A stretch of 64,000 nucleotides of DNA from Hybos culiciformis. Its lineage: Eukaryota; Arthropoda; Insecta; Diptera; Hybotidae. Each line of letters starts with the position of its first letter. The first letter of the stretch is position 1. The notes under the pieces were generated by a model. The model had not been told where the DNA came from, searched no databases, and saw nothing but the letters and a program-made list of their open reading frames with translations. Of the stretch, positions 21,836-34,853 are shown piece by piece. The translations under genes were made by a program, and so were the position numbers. The stretch is from the NCBI GenBank assembly GCA_964007475.1, contig OZ023273.1:130256732-130320731 (forward strand). The letters run 5' to 3'.

Positions 21836-24818
21836 TGTATATAAAGAAAAGTTTGTTTTTCAGAGGGATAATAAAGGTTTTTGAATCATTAGAGGGATAA
21901 AAACGATTTTTGCTTGGAATTCGAAACAAAAAAGGTCTTTGTATGCAAATGATTAAACGAAAATTAACGGGCATCCGTAAAACAATTAGATCTATTCACG
22001 GAGTAAATAAAGACAGTCTGCTGAGTATAATAATATAGTATATGATAGTTATACACTGTTATTCGATTATAGCACCATTGTATTTCCTGTAGTCCTCTTC
22101 ATCAGTAATAATTTAAAATTTGTTCCTATCATAATAAATATGAAAATATAACATTTAAATTTTATATTATAAAACATTCTCCACAAAATAATTACAAATA
22201 TCCCAAACAGTTCAATAGGAGTAAACGAATGACTGTAAACGTCTCTGATTTATCAAAAAATTTAGATGTTGTTTTTAGATTTTATTTTTTAGATGTTAAT
22301 TTTTTTCTAAAGATTATTTCTTATGTTTTTATAGAATAATTTCACATGTTAGATGTTAATTATGCAGTATGTATATTATTAGTACCTATACAGTATATTA
22401 GTATTTTACATTTGTTTTGATCAACATGCAGTTCTATCTTTGTAGTTTATCTTAACATGGATGTATACATAAATAATGCCATTAACATCGAATCTTATTA
22501 ATAATTTCTGTTATCCTAAGTGCGCTAAATATTTAAATTTCAGTCAAAAGTTTAGAATAATGTTCACAAACAATAATATAAATATAATATAAAATTAATT
22601 TATTCATTCAAATTAGAAACTTATCAATAAAATTAAATTGTAAAAGTCCTCAAATAAGTTATTTTTCTTGAAGAAATGATATTTCCTTTCAACTTGAATG
22701 CAGAAAATAAAAATGTTTTTTCTTAAAATAAAAGTTGTTGAGTGATTGAGTATATGATATTATAAAAATAAGAATGATACTTTTAACAACTTTAGTTTTT
22801 TTAAGTATAATTTATTTAATTTTATTAAATTTAAAAATAAAATTATAAATACCTTTACATAAATATACTATTATGTTAGTATATAATATAATAAGACCGA
22901 CGTATATTTTCTAAACTATAAAAAAAATATTTTGGAGTCATATTTTTTTATTTAATTTGGGATCAAGTCTAGATCGAGAATAATATTTCGTACTTTAATC
23001 TGTAATTAATATTATAATTGGTTTTTAAAAGTTGTGCAAAAAAATATACGGTGTAGCTGTCACTTACTTGTAGGTTGTCAGTTGTCACTTATGGAGTTTC
23101 GTTTATTTTACTTTTTTCACGGAAAAAGGAGTAAAAATAAAACGAATGAAGTTGGGAAATTAAAGTCTCTCTCATTTTAGTCTTCTCAATTCCTTCTTAT
23201 TAATTTATATAAAAAATAAAACGTTAGGATAGCTGTCCATTCAAAGGTCTGGGCCATTTGAACATTCTAGCCCCCGTCTATCTGGTTTGGGCTTGGTAAT
23301 AGATATTACGAGCCAGATATTTATGTGGTTTTATATAACAGATACTTTTATTCAACATAATAAAAATAAATTTGAAACAAAAAAAGTTTATGTTATCATT
23401 ATTTTTTACTCCCAATGCATTAATTTGTAAAAATTAATGACATGACAAGCATTAAAATATAATTTACTTTTTTTCGCTGAATCTCTTTAAAATATCATTT
23501 TCTAGTTAACAACGTATACTTACCAATAAATATCATAATGTTGAAATTTCGTTATATACCTTGACCTGATGGTATCATATCCTTATACATTTATTACATT
23601 ACATCATTGTCAGATAACATTGAAAGAGATTACGGTTAAAAATTGAAAAAAGGAATTTAAGAATATTTTATTTTTTTCTTATTTTCAAAAACATCAATTT
23701 TCGTAATTCGCTTTATTTATTATGTATTTTTCATCAATTTAACATAAAAGATATCGGATAGGAGTTCTTATATGCTTGTCTCAGGACTGTTGATGAGTAA
23801 CGGCATCGTCCCCGTGAACTATTTTTTAAAAAAAATATTTTTTAAATTAAAAAATAAAATGTTCAGTTCCCCATGGTTTCAGTATAATAATAAATATTCA
23901 AGGGAGGGTCGCTAGGGTATACTTACAAGCATATTATTTGTTAGTTTCACATGAACAAATTTGTATTATTATACTTACGCAAGAAGAAACAATAAAAAAA
24001 AAATGTGCTATTCCAAGTTTTTGATCTTATTGAGAATTATACTATTATTACAAATGTCAATATAAGTTTTTATTTGTTATATAATATTTAAATTATTTGT
24101 TTAATTCATCATTATTCTTATATCTTTCATTTTGTACAATGGTACATAGACACATAAATTATAAAATATAATATTATATTATATGGTTGAACTAAATTTG
24201 AGTTGAAAGAACCTTATACTAAATTTAAAATGTTGTCTTATGGTTTAAATTAATTTTGACATAAAATATACAATTTAAATCATAGTCTTATTCTTTAATT
24301 TCCGTTTAAATAAGATAACCCTAAAAATTAAGTTACATAATTAATAATACAATATTATAATATAACAGAAGATAATATTTAAACAAACGTAGAATATTAA
24401 CGATTCAATTACGAAATAAGACCAAATATTTTTCTAAAAAAATTTTTTTATGGGTGAACGGTTAACTACAATTGCTTGGTTTGGTATTAATGATAGAAAC
24501 TAATGTTAAAAATTATTTGAATTTTATTTCTATAATTTTATATCTACATATATGTGCGTTTCGTAGATCTGTATATATATTTCATTTTGCATGATTCTTT
24601 TGGTTAACAAAAAAAGCAAGATTAATTGAGTAATCCAAAAATAATAATTAGAAATAATGTAAAAGTTATTTAATTTTCTATTCTACACTCTTTATTCTTC
24701 TTTCACAATCAGCCGTGGATAATTTACATTATAGATTCAATGAATATTATAAATTGAAAAATTATATAAAATCAGTAATAGTAGATTACAATACATGTTA
24801 TGAAAATTTATTATTCTT
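21836..24818. other. AT-rich stretch with a few unexplained G+C-richer patches
   Basis: Just downstream of the exon at 21711-21835, AGAGGGATAA...GGTTTTTG occurs twice (21864 and 21890). A 43-codon open run follows, ending at about 22035, with KLTGIRKTIRSIHGVNKDSL. At 23225-23330 a G+C-richer stretch (GTCTGGGCCATTTG ... CTAGCCCCCGTCTATCTGG) is unexplained. At 23772 (+) a 47-codon ORF starts MLVSGLLMSNGIVPVNY. None has enough support for a gene call. Confidence 0.3.
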
Positions 24819-24933
24819 GCGAGTTGTGTATACACAAACACATAGCACGAGTAATTTTTATATCACAAGACCGAAGGTCGACTGATATAATATTGACGAG
24901 TGTCTATGTGTTTGTGTGTATACACAACGAGCT
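24819..24933. repeat. Imperfect hairpin/foldback with about 55-bp arms
   Basis: GTTGTGTATACACAAACACATA on the left (about 24823, written in part as GTTGTGTATACACAAACA) is inverted at about 24905-24928. Pairing continues inward through ATATCA/TGATAT to the short palindrome GACCGAAGGTC. The frame at 24800-25021 is a by-product. Confidence 0.65.
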
Positions 24934-24948
24934 GTATAACAAATTTGA

Positions 24949-25072
24949 TTATCCTTTAATTTCTCTTTCTTTTACAGATAAAAGAAGCCAAGGGAATTTT
25001 TCCACGTTAGTTATCCTTTAATTTCTCTTTCTTTTAGAGATAAAAGGAAAAAAGGGAAATATTGTGAGTCTG
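24949..25072 (+). repeat. Imperfect tandem duplication, 62-bp period
   Basis: TTATCCTTTAATTTCTCTTT begins at 24949 and again at 25011. Each copy is followed by CTTTTA(C/G)AGATAAAAG and a G-rich tail. It lies directly next to the hairpin at 24819-24933. Confidence 0.7.
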
Positions 25073-25161
25073 AGAGATATTATTTTTGTTTATAGTATTA
25101 CGCAGTTCAAAATGAAGTAAGTAAATACAATATAGGGAAATGTAAATACAATTTACATCAC

Positions 25162-25192
25162 AGGGAAATGTAAATACAATTTACATTTCCCT
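25162..25192. repeat. Perfect hairpin, 14-bp arms, 3-nt loop
   Basis: AGGGAAATGTAAAT, loop ACA, ATTTACATTTCCCT. The word AGGGAAATGTAAATACAATT also occurs just upstream at about 25134, so the hairpin probably arose from local duplication. Confidence 0.8.
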
Positions 25193-25330
25193 ATAATTGC
25201 ATGTGTATTGGTGCATGTAATGGACCATTTACCGAGCTAAATTTGCGAATGTAAATACAACTTACCGAAGACATGCACATTAAAATAAATTATAATATAA
25301 TATCTTTCTCAATGTTTTGTTGTATAACAG

Positions 25331-25703
25331 CAGTGTTCTTCAATCGGTGCTCCGCAGAACTCTTGGTTACCGTGAAAACTTTTAGGTTTTGAAAAATCTA
25401 GTAGAAAATTTAAAAAAAGTTATATTGTAACAGCAACAGCAAGAAGTATAAAAAATTGAATAATCCAAAATTTAGTTTCAACATTTTCAACGTTGTGAAT
25501 GAAGCAGAATATTTAATTTTAACAATGTTATTACATTATTCGAAAATTTAACAACCTTATAAATGTACCTTCTTTTATCTCTTTCTATACAATTTGTAAT
25601 CAAAAGCAGGGTCAGCTTAGTCATTGAACTTAATATTAGGGGTCGCCGAATATTATTATCAGCTAGCGGGGTTCAGAAGTTTGTCAAAGATAGAAGAGCA
25701 CTG
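25331..25703. mobile_element. hAT-type non-autonomous element (373 bp)
   Basis: The left end CAGTGTTCTTCAATC and the right end, read inward, CAGTGCTCTTCTATC are matching inverted ends. The interior has GGTGCTCCGCAGAACTCTTGG and GGGGTCGCCGAA. The 8-bp flanks TATAACAG and TATATTAT match only partly (5 of 8), so the copy is old or the target duplication has decayed. No transposase remains. Confidence 0.65.
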
Positions 25704-27272
25704 TATATTATAGAATCAAAATAAAATTAGGTGAATATTTTCAAATTATTTCTAAAATATTATTTGAGAAAACGTCAATAATAGTTAGTATCAATAAATA
25801 AATATAAATTTGTTATTTTGGAAAATTGTATATTTTGTTTTATTTAATTTATTTTCAATATGACGTGACGTTTTTGATTTTGAAATCATTTTCTATGTGA
25901 AAATATTACTTCTTAAAATGTTAGTTAAAGTTGAAGAAAATCTTGAATTCTCATTACTTAATAATTTGATTCTATGTTAAATTTTCCGCAAGTTTTTATA
26001 TCTTTTTGTATCCGTGATGTTAACGTTATTATGGAAAATAATTTTTATTTTATTTTTGTAATAATTACGAAAATGAATTGTAATAAGAATTTATAATTAC
26101 AATGCCCCTTTTATGTGTCCTAGCCTAGAAATACATTTTTACGAAGTTTGCAAAATAAAATTTCGGTAACATTTCAATTATGTTTTTTAATTTAATATTA
26201 TTGTTTCAATATTATTTTGATTGCAACATTAAAACACATATTTTAAATTGAATTTCTATTGTTGATATTATAAAAGTATATATGCTTATGTTATGTGTTA
26301 AATCATTGCGGAAAACTGTAAACAATTTTTTTTTGCTTATGCCTATCTTATCTTGTTGAAATATAGGAATTAAATATAAAAAAAGGAAACTTTAATATTC
26401 CTTAAGGGATTGAATTTATTTCCAGAATAATACACATAAGTAAAAGAATAAAATTTATAATTCAATAACTAGAAAATGGATGAAAAAGAATAAAACTTGA
26501 ATTGTATAAATAAGTATATGTACTTACATGTTAAATTCACATAATATATAAAAGAACTTATGTATTTATTTATTTATTAAAGAAGTTTATTCATAAGCAA
26601 TGCATATGCCTAACATGGATATTTTAAAATGATATACCATTATGAAGAATATATGTTAAATAGATGAGAAACAAAAATAATAGAGTAAAATATAATTGAA
26701 ATGTAAATATTTTATTCGATTGTAGATTGTTAAGCATACAGTTGCAACAAAGTTTACTTGGAATATTTAATTAATATAATATTGTTTAGAAATTTTAGAA
26801 TAAACCTAAAACAAAATTATAGTTTAAAATTTCTATTTTTAACAAATTAATCCCTTTTCTTTTAAATAACAAAGTAACAAATAAATAAATAAAGTAGAAA
26901 GTTATAATATATTTTAATTTTTGATTGAATAACTTTTCTGGACCATACAAGATTTTTAATATAGAAATAATGTCATATAGAAATTGTCTGTATAGATATA
27001 GATGTTTGTATAATAAAAGAAAATTATTCAAAATTTATGCACTTCTTGTTGTGAAAATAATTTCTCTTTAGAAAATCTTTAGAAATTATTATAATATTAC
27101 ATTTAAAACCATTGACAATAATAACTTCATGTACTCATCAATTATATTATTTTTTATAATGATAAGTGACAATTTATTACATGATATTATTAATTTCAAC
27201 AGCACTGCTCACAAAAAAAAATGGGATTGTGTAAATACATCTAATTAGTTTATTTAAACAAAATAAAGTTTT
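25704..27272. other. AT-rich stretch without a supported gene
   Basis: Only AT-rich sequence. The minus frame at 26795-27031 is lysine/phenylalanine/leucine/tyrosine-rich, as expected by chance. Confidence 0.4.
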
Positions 27273-27280
27273 GTGTAGTG

Positions 27281-27625
27281 CAGCGGTCGGCAAACTATGA
27301 CCCGTGGATTACGGGGTGACCCAAAGAATCATTTCATGTTACCCGCTTGGAAATTGTGAAGTAGTTCCCAAATCAATGAATATTTTTTTTGCTTACAACA
27401 ATTGCATATAAAATTGTTTGGTTTACAACAATTGCATATAAAATTGCAAGTTTTTCCATAGCAATTGTTTTTGTAAGTCCTAGTTTGCTGGATAATAAAT
27501 AAATTAATTTTTGATTTAACTGAATTTTTTTAAATTGCGTTCATATAAAATTGTCACTGACCAGTTTAAAAAAATTATATCTAAAGCGAATTTTACCCAT
27601 GACCAAAAAAGTTTGCCGACCGCTG
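27281..27625. mobile_element. hAT-type non-autonomous element (345 bp)
   Basis: The ends CAGCGGTCGGCAAACTATG (left) and, read inward from the right, CAGCGGTCGGCAAACTTTTT are near-identical. The 8-bp flanks GTGTAGTG (27273-27280) and ATGTAGTG (27626-27633) match at 7 of 8. The interior has an internal direct repeat, ACAATTGCATATAAAATTG, twice near 27400-27445. No coding capacity. Confidence 0.85.
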
Positions 27626-27633
27626 ATGTAGTG

Positions 27634-29598
27634 TGCATTGAACTTTTAAGCTTCAATCGCTTGATTATGGTATACATTTGAAATTTTATACAAGAATATA
27701 GAACGCATAAAATATTCTTAGTGTGTAAAAATTTTGAATATTAGATATATGTAGTTTATTTTGTCTACATTTTCACAGACATAAATCAGAAAACATTATT
27801 TTTGGTCTGATTATTTTAATAAATTTCCTATATTTATTTTAGTAGAATAAGATATGAGGGTCTAACGATTGTTTAACTATTAATTATAGTATATTCTGTT
27901 GTTCTATAACTATATAATAATTCGGAAAATAACCTTGTTTATTTTGTTACGGTTTGTTTATTTGAAAGGTCATAGAGTTTATCATCAGAATTTTAACATT
28001 TTATTTCATCACTTATACCATTAATAATTTGATATAATGTTCTGATGGAATGAAAAATGTTGTCATAATATTTGAAAAAAATTAACTATTTTTTAATGTG
28101 TAATTTTTTTTAATTACAAATTAAAGCAAAGAAAGAAATTTTTAAATAAAAGGCCCCTTTACCTTAAATTTATACTAAAGTTGAAAAATTTATAACTCAA
28201 AAAAGTAAGCTAACGTAATTAGAATAATTTGAATTATTTACAATCATGCACGATAAATTTTTTATTATTTTCAAATATGAGTTCATAAGTGATATAAAAA
28301 AGATTTCACACCTTATGATCACAGACACAAAATTACTGAAAATTTAAAACATGCATTTGATTAATTGTCGAATAAATTAATTTTTCTGTCAGAATTGAAA
28401 AAATTATTGTTATTTGTTTTATAATCAAGATTATTATGTTAAATAAATTTTGTGATTTGAAATAATTTAAGTATTCCAATTATATTCAAGTACTGAACAA
28501 ACATTTAATATTTTTATATTTATTTATTGATTGCGTAAATTGCGATTGCGTAAAATGATATGTTTTCTAAATCTGAATAAGTTTGTATTTGTAACAAAAT
28601 CTCATTTAATAAATTTTCATAAATTTTTTAAAGCATTTCAAAGTTTTAATTTAATATCAAAACTTTAAACAATGCTAATGCATAATGCATATAGATAGTA
28701 ATTTTTAAAAAAAATTATAATAAGGAAGGACACATAATATTCAATATTCACTTTCGTATCATTAACTAATAAAGAACAAAAAAATCCACAAAAACATTTT
28801 TATATAAAATAGTAAAAGAAATAAGTTTGTTATTAACTGCTATGAAAGTGTTACACACATAGATATTTTCCATTTAAAATTTTAATATTCTTGTGTTTAT
28901 TATGTCCGTAAGGATAATATTATCATGTGTGTAATATTATTCTTTTCAACCATATTGAAAAAGTTCATTTATGTAGATTTAGTTTATTTTTAAGTCTTCT
29001 TATACAAATATTTAGATTAATATAAGTAGAAAATGTTCATAGAATAAGTATACAATACTATATAGATAATAAAGTGCATTGTTATTTATTAATTTCGCTT
29101 AAGGATAAGAAAATTAAATACGATTATTACAAGTTTAAGTTCAATCAATGGTATCACCAATGGGATTATATTAATCAGGTATAGGTATGGTCCGAAAATA
29201 ATTATTGACATTAAAGTTTAAATTACATAGAAACCTTTATGTCGTATTCTATTTAATTTAAGTATGTACAATGTTTGTTCAATAAATAATCTCAAAATAT
29301 ATTCGTCTGTTTACGGTATTTTTGTTCGTACATATTTAATATTTATTAAACGTAATATTTTTGAATGTAAAAAATTCTTACCCAACAGACTATATTCATT
29401 TTCACTTCTTCAACTCACGAATAATCAATCAATCAACGCGACCAAGTAAATAAAAAACATTTTATAAAAAAAAAGCAGAAAATTTTAATTTCGATACAAC
29501 AGCAATTAATTTGTATATTTATATGTTTGTGTGGATGTGGATGCGGAATAGTTAAACGAGATGAAAAAACCATAAAAATTTAATAAAATGTACAGAAA
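27634..29598. other. AT-rich stretch without a supported gene
   Basis: No supported element. A short run GATTGCGTAAATTGCGATTGCGTAAA near 28531 (core GATTGCGTAAA, twice) is a small tandem duplication. The frame at 29264-29449 has no supporting signal. Confidence 0.4.
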
Positions 29599-29838
29599 TT
29601 ATTTATTTAATTTTGAATGCAAACCAATAGTGTGATATTCAATATAAATTATATTAAGTGCGTACTGCCAAAATGATAATCCTATTTCTGAATGAAAATA
29701 TAAAAATTTAAATACTTTTATATTAAAGTTTAAAAGTTCTGGTGTTGTAATTATTTTCAGTTTTTCTGCAGCTCTATAATTTTCCAGTGACGATGATAAT
29801 AAAACACAGTAATAAACTTGCTTATAGCGATTTAACAT
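29599..29838 (-). CDS. Orphan ORF of 79 codons (uncertain)
   Basis: A true ATG at 29838-29836 starts a frame whose residue use is more balanced than most chance frames here, for example SSSLENYRAAEKLKIITTPE and later GLSFWQYALNIIYIEYHTIG. There is no signal peptide, recognised domain or clear promoter, and the stop lies in plain AT-rich sequence. Frames of this length occur by chance in the window. It could also be part of an exon. Confidence 0.2.
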   Translation of the reverse strand: MLNRYKQVYYCVLLSSSLENYRAAEKLKIITTPELLNFNIKVFKFLYFHSEIGLSFWQYALNIIYIEYHTIGLHSKLNK

Positions 29839-32800
29839 TTCATATACCTAGAATGATGAAATATAAAATTTATCATTTATCATGTATCTACGTATTATGT
29901 TCTTATTGCATTTTGAATATAAAACTTTATTAAAAAGTTTCATGATGATGATTGTACGCCAATATACATTAATGCACACTATGTGTTAATCCTCGCTGAT
30001 TTCCTACAAGTTTCTTTATTTGAGATATAAAACTTTCTGGAATGGGAAGCTCTCAACCAACCAAGGATTGAAATTATAGAATTAATATAAATTTAAATGT
30101 TTTAAAAATTTTACTGGACCAGTAGGACTTCGATTAGATGAACTTTAAAAAAACATATATTTTCAATGTGTGATTTTGATGATCTGGGGTCTGAAAATGG
30201 ATTAGAATGAAAATTCGTATAAATTACTATAAAGCGATAGCAGAAATATTAAAAAACAAATCTGCCTTTTAAATCGACCTTTTAAATCTCAATAACTTGT
30301 TTTCGATTTTGTTTGAGATATACGAAACGAGAACATATGTTTCAACTTAGTAAGTTCTAATCAAAAATTATTTTTTGTCCTTTATGGAACTTTATTTTTT
30401 TAGTTTTAATTTTATTTTCTAATTCTTGGTATATTATTTAATATTTTTCCATTATCAAAATACAGTATAAAAATATAGGAAGTTTTTATAATACAAATTA
30501 ATCTCAATTATTTTTATAAACTTACCAACTTAATTTTTTTTTTATATCGATATTATGAAAAGGAGCTTAAAAGATGTAATTTTTTCTTACTATAAAAATA
30601 ACTTTAATAATTTTCATTATTTCAAAAAAAAATAAAAAAAAAACTTTATCAAGAGACATAAAAATTAAACTTTTTCAATAAAATTCTTATCTGTTTTTTA
30701 ATTAAATTGTTATTAGTCAGTGAACTTCTTTATATATAATATTTCTTTAGCTATTCTGTTTCTTATTAACTTTTTATTGATTTGTTTTTATTTATATTAT
30801 GTGATCTAAATAATAGCCAAGTACAAGTGGTATTGCCTGTATAATGTATTCAATTCGGTTGCAGGGTGAATTTATTTTTTATCTGGAAAATTATTTCACT
30901 GGAAAAAATCACTTAAATTGATTTCGCTAAGTCCAGAAATAAACTGCATAGCTTTGAACCGATTTTGTTATTATTTTTCTATCATATTTAATAATTTTTG
31001 CCTAAATCCTTTCACTAGGTGGAATACTTTAAAATAACATTCACTTTCCATTTCATTTTACAACCCCTAAGATAATTAGGTATAACAAATGTAAATAATT
31101 AAAAATAGTTTATGAACTTTGACTTTAAATGCTAATTGTTTCCGTTTTATTCGCAACTATATTATTCTTTCTACTTAAACACATTGAAGTAATCAAAAAT
31201 TAAAATTTTGTACCACGCAAATTGACTTAATCCAATATAATTTTCAGATATTTTTAAAACATAGTAACAGAAATATTTTATTAAATTTTTTTTTGTATCA
31301 AAACATATTTAATTCATCCATATAATAGAATAATATTTAGCATATTTTATATAAATATATATTACTTATAATAAAAAAAAAACATTATGTATATTATGTA
31401 TTTTTGAAAATGTTTTATTTGACCTAAAAATAAATATTCAGGACTTTGCATTTTTTTTTGTATCTTTTAATATCGGAAAATTCCCAAAATAAGTACAATA
31501 AAAACAATGTTTTCACAGTTACAGGTTTTCAAATGTTTATTTTTATTGCTTTCTGGTATGAAAAATTGTTTTTAAACAGAAACAAAGTCTAGAATAATTA
31601 TTTTAAAATTAGATAAAAAATAAAATTATTTTAATACAAATAAATATTTATAAATTATGCGGTTATTTAACAATTCAGAATTCAAAACATGCAAATTATT
31701 TTTAATTTATAGGGTTGAGTATATTAGTTTTCGATCTCATAAGGATCAAAAAAAGGTTAATGAGCTGGTGGAACTTCTTAATAATTATTTTTTTCTTTTG
31801 AGCCGATATGGTAAAAAGTTTTTTTTAACTTTTTATTTAACTTTTTTTAATCTTCTGTTACATTCAAAATATTTTTTCCAAACATTCGTAACTTATATGC
31901 AATAAGCCCCTTAAGCGGACTGTATTAGTTTTGCTCCATTCAAAATTGCATTAATTTAAAATTATTTAAAAGCAAAAATCAGCAAGTATTAAATTTTTTT
32001 TTTTAATTTTTTGATTAGCAAAATTTTGGAATGTTGAACAATATAACAACTAACCTAACAAAATATAAATTTCACTATTAAATACATAGTCGTAGTGTGT
32101 GTATTATAAATTTAAATAAATAAAATTATTCAAAAATCAATTATGATCCAAAAACGTGTCCAACACAAAAAATTAAAATCAAATTGATCAAACCTTTGTT
32201 CATAAAAATTAAAAAATGTATTCTTTTTTTAAAGAAACATTACCCTAATCATAGAAAGAAACACTCTTTTACAGAAAATTCTTCTAAACCAGAATATAAA
32301 TAATTCAGAAGAAGGATAATTTTTTTCTGGAAAAGGGTAAAATTATCTGAAAAGGTTAAATATCTATTTGAAAAAGAATTTAATAAATTCGAAATAAGTT
32401 TTGGTCATTTTCGTACTAAATTATTAAATAGTTTTTAAATCTAATAATAATGCTCAAATTTATTTGATTTTAAAGGTTAGTCCTAAATTTTCTATTACAA
32501 TTAATGCAACAAAACTACATATTGATGACATCATTTTTCAACCTCCATCGTACATTTTCCATAGCACTCACAAAACAAAAATAACTTGTAGATACATATC
32601 TATATTAATGTGATCAAACTCTTCTATCAAATTACTATCAAATATACAATCTGGAGTTTCTCCTCAAATACATAATTAAATGGATACCTACAGCTACACT
32701 ATAGTCGTTGAAAGAAATAGAATATAAAAATTAAGAGAGAAAAAATTAATTATAAAAAACTTTTTGCATCCATTCCGTTCTTATAAGGCTTGTTTCTCAG

Positions 32801-34720
32801 ACTTTTGTTGTAATTAGTTTTCCGAATGAAAAGAAAAAAAATATCCAATTCATCAGTTAAGTTTTAAGTATTGCCTAAATAGTTTAAAAACTATGTATAT
32901 TACATTTTGATAGCAACAATGGTGATGATTGCTGGTGTTCATAGAACATTATCATTTTACATTTGAAGCATAAACACAAAGTTTTCTATTCTTATTTTAA
33001 TTCTGGGTGGGTAAAAGGAAGTAAAATTAATGTGGAAAATTTTTATACATATATTCAGGAAATAAAATCAGAGTGGCAGATGTATGTAGAGATAATAAAT
33101 AAAATATTTCTTTTACGATAATAATAATAAATTTTGAAATATCAATAAAAATGCAATTTGTATTTTTATTACAATTTTAACCGAAATCGTATAAAATAAT
33201 TCGAATATTATATTTGTTAATAGTTAAATGAAAATAACGATGTTACATAGAAATATAAAAGTACTTTTTTTTTATGAATTTGATAAAAAAAAAAATTGAT
33301 CTGAATATAAAGGAACACTTATTAATCAAACAACTTTTCTTATAAAAAATTAGTATATAAAACGTTTTGCCGTCTATCGTGTATCATAAGTTTTCTATTC
33401 AGTTTTGAAAATGCATTTTACAAATATTTAGTATTTAATTCTAGAAACAAAAAACTATCTTTATTCTTTATATATTATAAAAATTTCAAAAAATATTTGT
33501 ATTTGATATGCAAATGTTGTCTGAAAATTATTCATATAGATACAAGCAGACTCTGTTTTTTATTCATATTTAACTCAGAAATAATATTTAATCTGTATTT
33601 CACTTTTCTTAAAACATGAGGAATAATATATGAAGAGAATTTGTTTTTTTAACTAAAAAGTAAATATAATAGTACCTATAGTTTCAACTTTTATCCATCT
33701 CATATCGGTTTTTACATAATTTCTCAATATAGGACTATTATTTGTGAATTTACTTTAATTTCAAATAAAAACTTTAAATTTCTTATCCTTAATCTATTTT
33801 CAATATTGTGAATATTGTGAACAAAACCCAATATAAACATACAAATAAATTCAGTACAATTATCATATTTAAAACTATAAATTTTCAATTTGCTTTAACT
33901 TAATACCAAAATTATAAATAATTATAAATAATAAACCACATTCTCATAACCTGTTTCAGGTAAAATAAGTCTGTGTGAGTCTGTAGTCAATTGGATAAAG
34001 AAAAGTGGTCCAAAACACGACTTTTAATTTTGACTGACGCCCCACACCAAAAAGTAAAAACAACGTTAAAAAAAAAAAGAATAATTTTATATTAAATAAA
34101 CTAGGAAAATTGGAGGAAAACCCTCAACTTAATCTATTTAAATAGAAAATAAATTATTTTATTATATGATTATTTGTTATTAAATTATTTATTGTATAAT
34201 TATTTGTTGTCTATTCTGCTTTTCATGAAATTTATATTGCACAAAGCATGCAAGAATAAGCTTTTAAAAGTTAATATAATTTTTATTTTCACGGTCATAA
34301 AAATAGAACTAAAACGCATTTATAATTATTATAATTGAGAATTTTTTATATAAAAACAAGTTGAAAGGAGTTCTTGTATTTTATCAACATAGATTTCTCG
34401 AAATGAGTTCTTCTTAAAAAACACTTTAATTTATGGATTATTTTATGAATATATTATAAATAACTTAATTTGTTTTTTTCATTTTGAAAGAGAATATTTA
34501 TGTAAATTGTGTAGTGTATGAATAATGTGCTTGTAAGTAAGCCATATAAGTAGGTACACTTTGCGATTTATTATTTTAGTTCCTTAATCTTGAGTCATCT
34601 TGCAATAATATACATCTTTCATCGGATATTAAATTATAGTATTATTTAATTATTTTATAGTTTTTTCATGACACAGTTATAATACTGGATAAATTGTTAG
34701 GCACGTTTGCTAACCTTTAC
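29839..34720. other. AT-rich stretch without a supported gene
   Basis: Long AT-rich sequence with no inverted-repeat element recognised. Frames such as 31657-31905 are Phe/Leu/Asn-rich and unsupported. Confidence 0.4.
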
Positions 34721-34853
34721 CTGTATCGGTTTTCTTCTGCTTATAGCAGTACAGGCGAAAAGGATTTATGTCATCTTTTACGTTGGTTTTGCTTAGATTG
34801 CTAAAATTATCGACTTCCAAATTATTATAAAATTGGGACAAGATGTGGCTCTT
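34721..34853 (-). CDS. Probable coding exon of an unrecognised gene
   Basis: On the minus strand the frame is open from after TAA (34856-34854) to the donor ACAG|GTAAAG, where the exon ends at 34721. It reads SHILSQFYNNLEVDNFSNLS, then KTNVKDDINPFRLYCYKQKK, then TDT plus one base. Base composition is clearly richer in G+C than the flanks and codon third positions vary. The exon start is unclear: AG acceptors lie at about 34851-34849, or inside at TTTTAG|CAATC. Read through the donor, the frame stops at once (GKG, stop), which fits a real splice site. No family was recognised. Confidence 0.4.
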
